NCBI GenBank assembly: GCA_947359465.1
Contig: OX375883.1
Location: 89,026,911 to 89,090,910 of the forward strand
DNA length: 64,000 bases
Direction: 5' to 3'
DNA from: Metellina segmentata
Lineage: Eukaryota > Arthropoda > Arachnida > Araneae > Tetragnathidae
Shown: piece after piece, positions 61,690 through 64,000 of the stretch
Numbering within the stretch: the stretch's first letter is position 1
How the letters are laid out: every line of letters begins with the position of its first letter
Notes under the pieces: model-generated
The model's input: the letters and a program-made list of their open reading frames with translations, nothing else
Told to the model about the DNA's origin: nothing
Databases searched by the model: none
Position numbers and translations under genes: made by a program

Positions 61690-63060
61690 AAATGATGGCA
61701 GTAAAAAAAATCTAAGTCACTCATTCTATCAAATCAACTAGTATATTTAATCGTGTGTCGCATGGTAGGAAAAGATGGCAGTTAAAAGCCTTCCACAGTT
61801 AACGGGGAAACTATTTATCTTTCATTCGGTGGGAAAATATAACAGTGTTAAGATCTTCCAGTTACTCATTTTGTCAAATCATTTAAGAGAGTTGATTCGT
61901 ATGTCGTTTGGTAGGAAAAGATAGCAGTAAAAAAGTCTCATTCAATCAAGTCAACTAGAAAATTTATTCGTTTGTCGGGTGAGGTTAGAAAATATGGCAG
62001 TAAAAAATCTTCCACGGTCAACTCTCATTCTGCGCAGTCAACGGTTAAACTATTTATGTGTCATTCTGTGGGAAAATATAACAGTGTAAAGATCTTCCAG
62101 TTACTCATTTTGTCAAATCATTTAAGAGAGTTGATTCGTATGTCGTTTGGTAGGAAAAGATAGCAGTAAAAAAGTCTCATTCAATCAAGTCAACTAGGAA
62201 ATTTATTCGTTTGTCGGGTGAGGTTAGAAAATATGGCAGTAAAAAATCTTCCACGGTCAACTCTCATTCTGCGCAGTCAACGGTTAAACTATTTATGTGT
62301 CATTCTGTGGGAAAATATAACAGTGTAAAGATCTTCCAGTTACTCATTTTGTCAAATCATTTAAGAGAGTTGATTCGTATGTCGTTCGGTAGGAAAAGAT
62401 GGCAGTAAAAAAAGTATGTCACTGATTCTATCAAGTCAACTAAGAAATTTATTCGTGTATCGCGAGGTAGGAAATGATGGCAGTAAAGTCTTCCACATGT
62501 CAACTCTCATTCTGTAGAGTCAACGGGGAAACTATTTATCAGTCATTCCGTAGAAAAAAATATTGTAAAGTGCAAAGATCTTCTAGAACCTCTCATTTTG
62601 TCAATTCATTTAAGAAAGTTGATTCGTATGTCGTTCGGTAGGAAGGATGGCAGTATTATAAAACTTCCAATCCCTCATTCTGTCCTGTCGATTGGGAAAA
62701 TTATTACGTCTCGGTAGACAAAAAATGGCAATAAGAAAGTTTTCATTCTGTCGAATCAAATGTGAAAGTTCTTAGTATGGTCTTTCGGTCGGAAAGGATG
62801 GCAGTACAAAAATCCCTCATGGTCACTCTCATTTTGGCAAGTCAATTGCGAAATTACTCCTATATCGTCTGACAGAAAAGATAGCAGCAACAAAAACTTC
62901 CAATCATTCTTTCATTCTGTCCGTTCCCTTCTATTGGGAAAGTTATTATATAAAGTTATTTATTTTGCACTCTATAGGAAAAGATGGCAGATTAAAGAGT
63001 TCACAAATACTCATTCTGTGAAGTCAAATGGGAAAATTATATTTCAGTGCTGCTATATTT
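61690..63060. repeat. Tandem repeat, 239-bp unit, at least four copies
   Basis: AAGATCTTCCAGTTACTCAT recurs at about 61852, 62091 and 62330, spaced by 239 bp, with a diverged unit at about 62576. The units at 61972 and 62211 are nearly identical, giving two copies of the same 63-residue frame (MSGEVRKYGSKKSS). Sub-motifs AAGATGGCAGTAAAA and CTCATTCTGTCAAGTCAA recur in degenerate form to 63060. Confidence 0.9.
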
Positions 63061-63290
63061 GGTTAAAAATCAAAATAAAATTATTGCGTTCATTTTCTCG
63101 TCCAGACTGAATCTCGTCTTTCCTAGTTGCTGTGGAAGTATCAGCTTCCACTTTGCTTTACTCCCATTAAACACCACACACAGCTAATATCATCTTACAG
63201 TGTATTTCTTGGTAGACGATAATTGAGTTTAAACCGCTGTGTGGTGGCTCCTACAAAGGATTTACATCACTACCTTCGTCAACGGTGTCC

Positions 63291-63340
63291 AGATAAAAGG
63301 TATATAGGCTTTTCCTGGAAATCCTATATACCTTTTATCT
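63291..63340. other. Perfect 18-bp stem hairpin with 14-base loop
   Basis: AGATAAAAGGTATATAGG (63291-63308) and its exact reverse complement (63323-63340) flank a 14-base loop at 63309-63322. It is not followed by a T run, and no gene is recognised next to it. Confidence 0.85.
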
Positions 63341-64000
63341 AAGATGGACTTAGGTAAGAGGTCGGAGTGTCTGTTTGATTAATCCACTCCAAGGATGTCT
63401 TGTGCGGAATATTTTTTGTCTGTCCAGGGGGTGGGCATCAGCCTAGACGTTTGCTTGTATCCGAAGCTGTCGTTGGGGTAGCTCTCCCATTCTAGCTCGT
63501 GGAACACAGCACGGTGAAAATCGTCTGGATTCGTGCATGGTTGAGAAATGTTCTCTTGTATCGAATGAGAATTTTACTATTCAATGATTTCTCACCAAAT
63601 TCTAGCTTGCCAATCTTGAAAGCATCGACCCATTTGTTTTTAAATCTCATTCGTCATCCGTAGAGCATGAATGGAATGAAGCATATCGAGGAATATGGAT
63701 GGCAGATGAAATTTAAAAAACATAGTTCTATGCTTTATCAATTCAAGGTTAGCTAGCTAGTGCGTTGGCGAAAAATCATTGCCTAGGGCAATTCTCGTTT
63801 GGTACAATATGAAATTTCACAACCACTCACGAAGACAGACAATTTTCACCTTGTTGCGTTCCAAAAACTCTCTCTTCCTCCAGAACAATTCAATGCAGTC
63901 CTCCTCCACTCGATGTTTCTTCTTCCTTCGTTAGGGCAAGGCTGAGACCCCTTTTCACCTTGACTCTCACCAATCCAGTTAAATTCACAGGTTCGGCTTA
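63341..64000. other. Noncoding end of window
   Basis: Less AT-rich than average. No open frame, TE motif or repeat recognised. An exon of a gene beyond the window cannot be excluded. Confidence 0.4.

Noticed and set aside
61972..62408. Duplicate gene pair encoding MSGEVRKYGSKKSS
   Set aside because: The frames are identical because they sit in 239-bp tandem repeat units. There is no start context or domain.

Overview
This is an AT-rich, intron-bearing nuclear fragment from an animal, dominated by transposable elements (TEs). The mix of Tc1/mariner, hAT, Jockey, R1-like and CR1-like elements plus an abundant tRNA-derived SINE points to an arthropod. A chelicerate, perhaps an orb-weaving spider, is my best guess; it rests on general familiarity with such repeats, not on a marker gene. 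Only two host genes can be named. No rRNA, functional tRNA or CRISPR array was seen.

Host genes (about 1.6-22.7 kb): a PMF1/NNF1-like kinetochore gene lies on the minus strand (exons 12152-11940 and 10320-10118, probable last exon 9314-9283, first exon not found). A complete four-exon gene for mitochondrial ribosomal protein L50 lies on the plus strand (14070-22711, 225 codons before the stop). They appear to be arranged head to head. A possible third minus-strand gene is suggested by a promoter-like region with a start exon (8959-8690) and a plausible terminal exon (1752-1621). Intron 1 of mRpL50 carries a truncated SINE, and intron 3 carries a decayed RNase H-bearing LINE.

TE nests (3.4-5.2 kb and 23.5-34.7 kb): several insertions can be ordered by exact target-site duplications (TSDs). 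A 455-bp hAT-type MITE sits in a Tc1 transposase gene (TSD CCGCTGAA). A second SINE family sits inside a Tc1 terminal repeat (TSD ACATTATATGG). A BED-finger hAT element (25110-27568) sits inside a SINE (TSD CCTTAAGG), and that SINE keeps its own 13-bp TSD. An apparently intact Tc1/mariner element with DD41D spacing and 122-bp terminal inverted repeats (32167-33669) sits inside a hAT-like element that splits another Tc1 gene.

Jockey LINE (35739-40454): an almost intact full-length copy on the minus strand with a 15-bp TSD, one nonsense codon in ORF1 and two frameshifts in ORF2, one of them a 5-bp tandem duplication.

Distal half (40.5-64 kb): no host gene recognised. It holds SINE copies of two head types, a TIR element of 800 bp with an 8-bp TSD, piggyBac-like ends, another broken Tc1 gene containing a minisatellite, and at least seven tandem-repeat arrays with units from about 28 to 239 bp.
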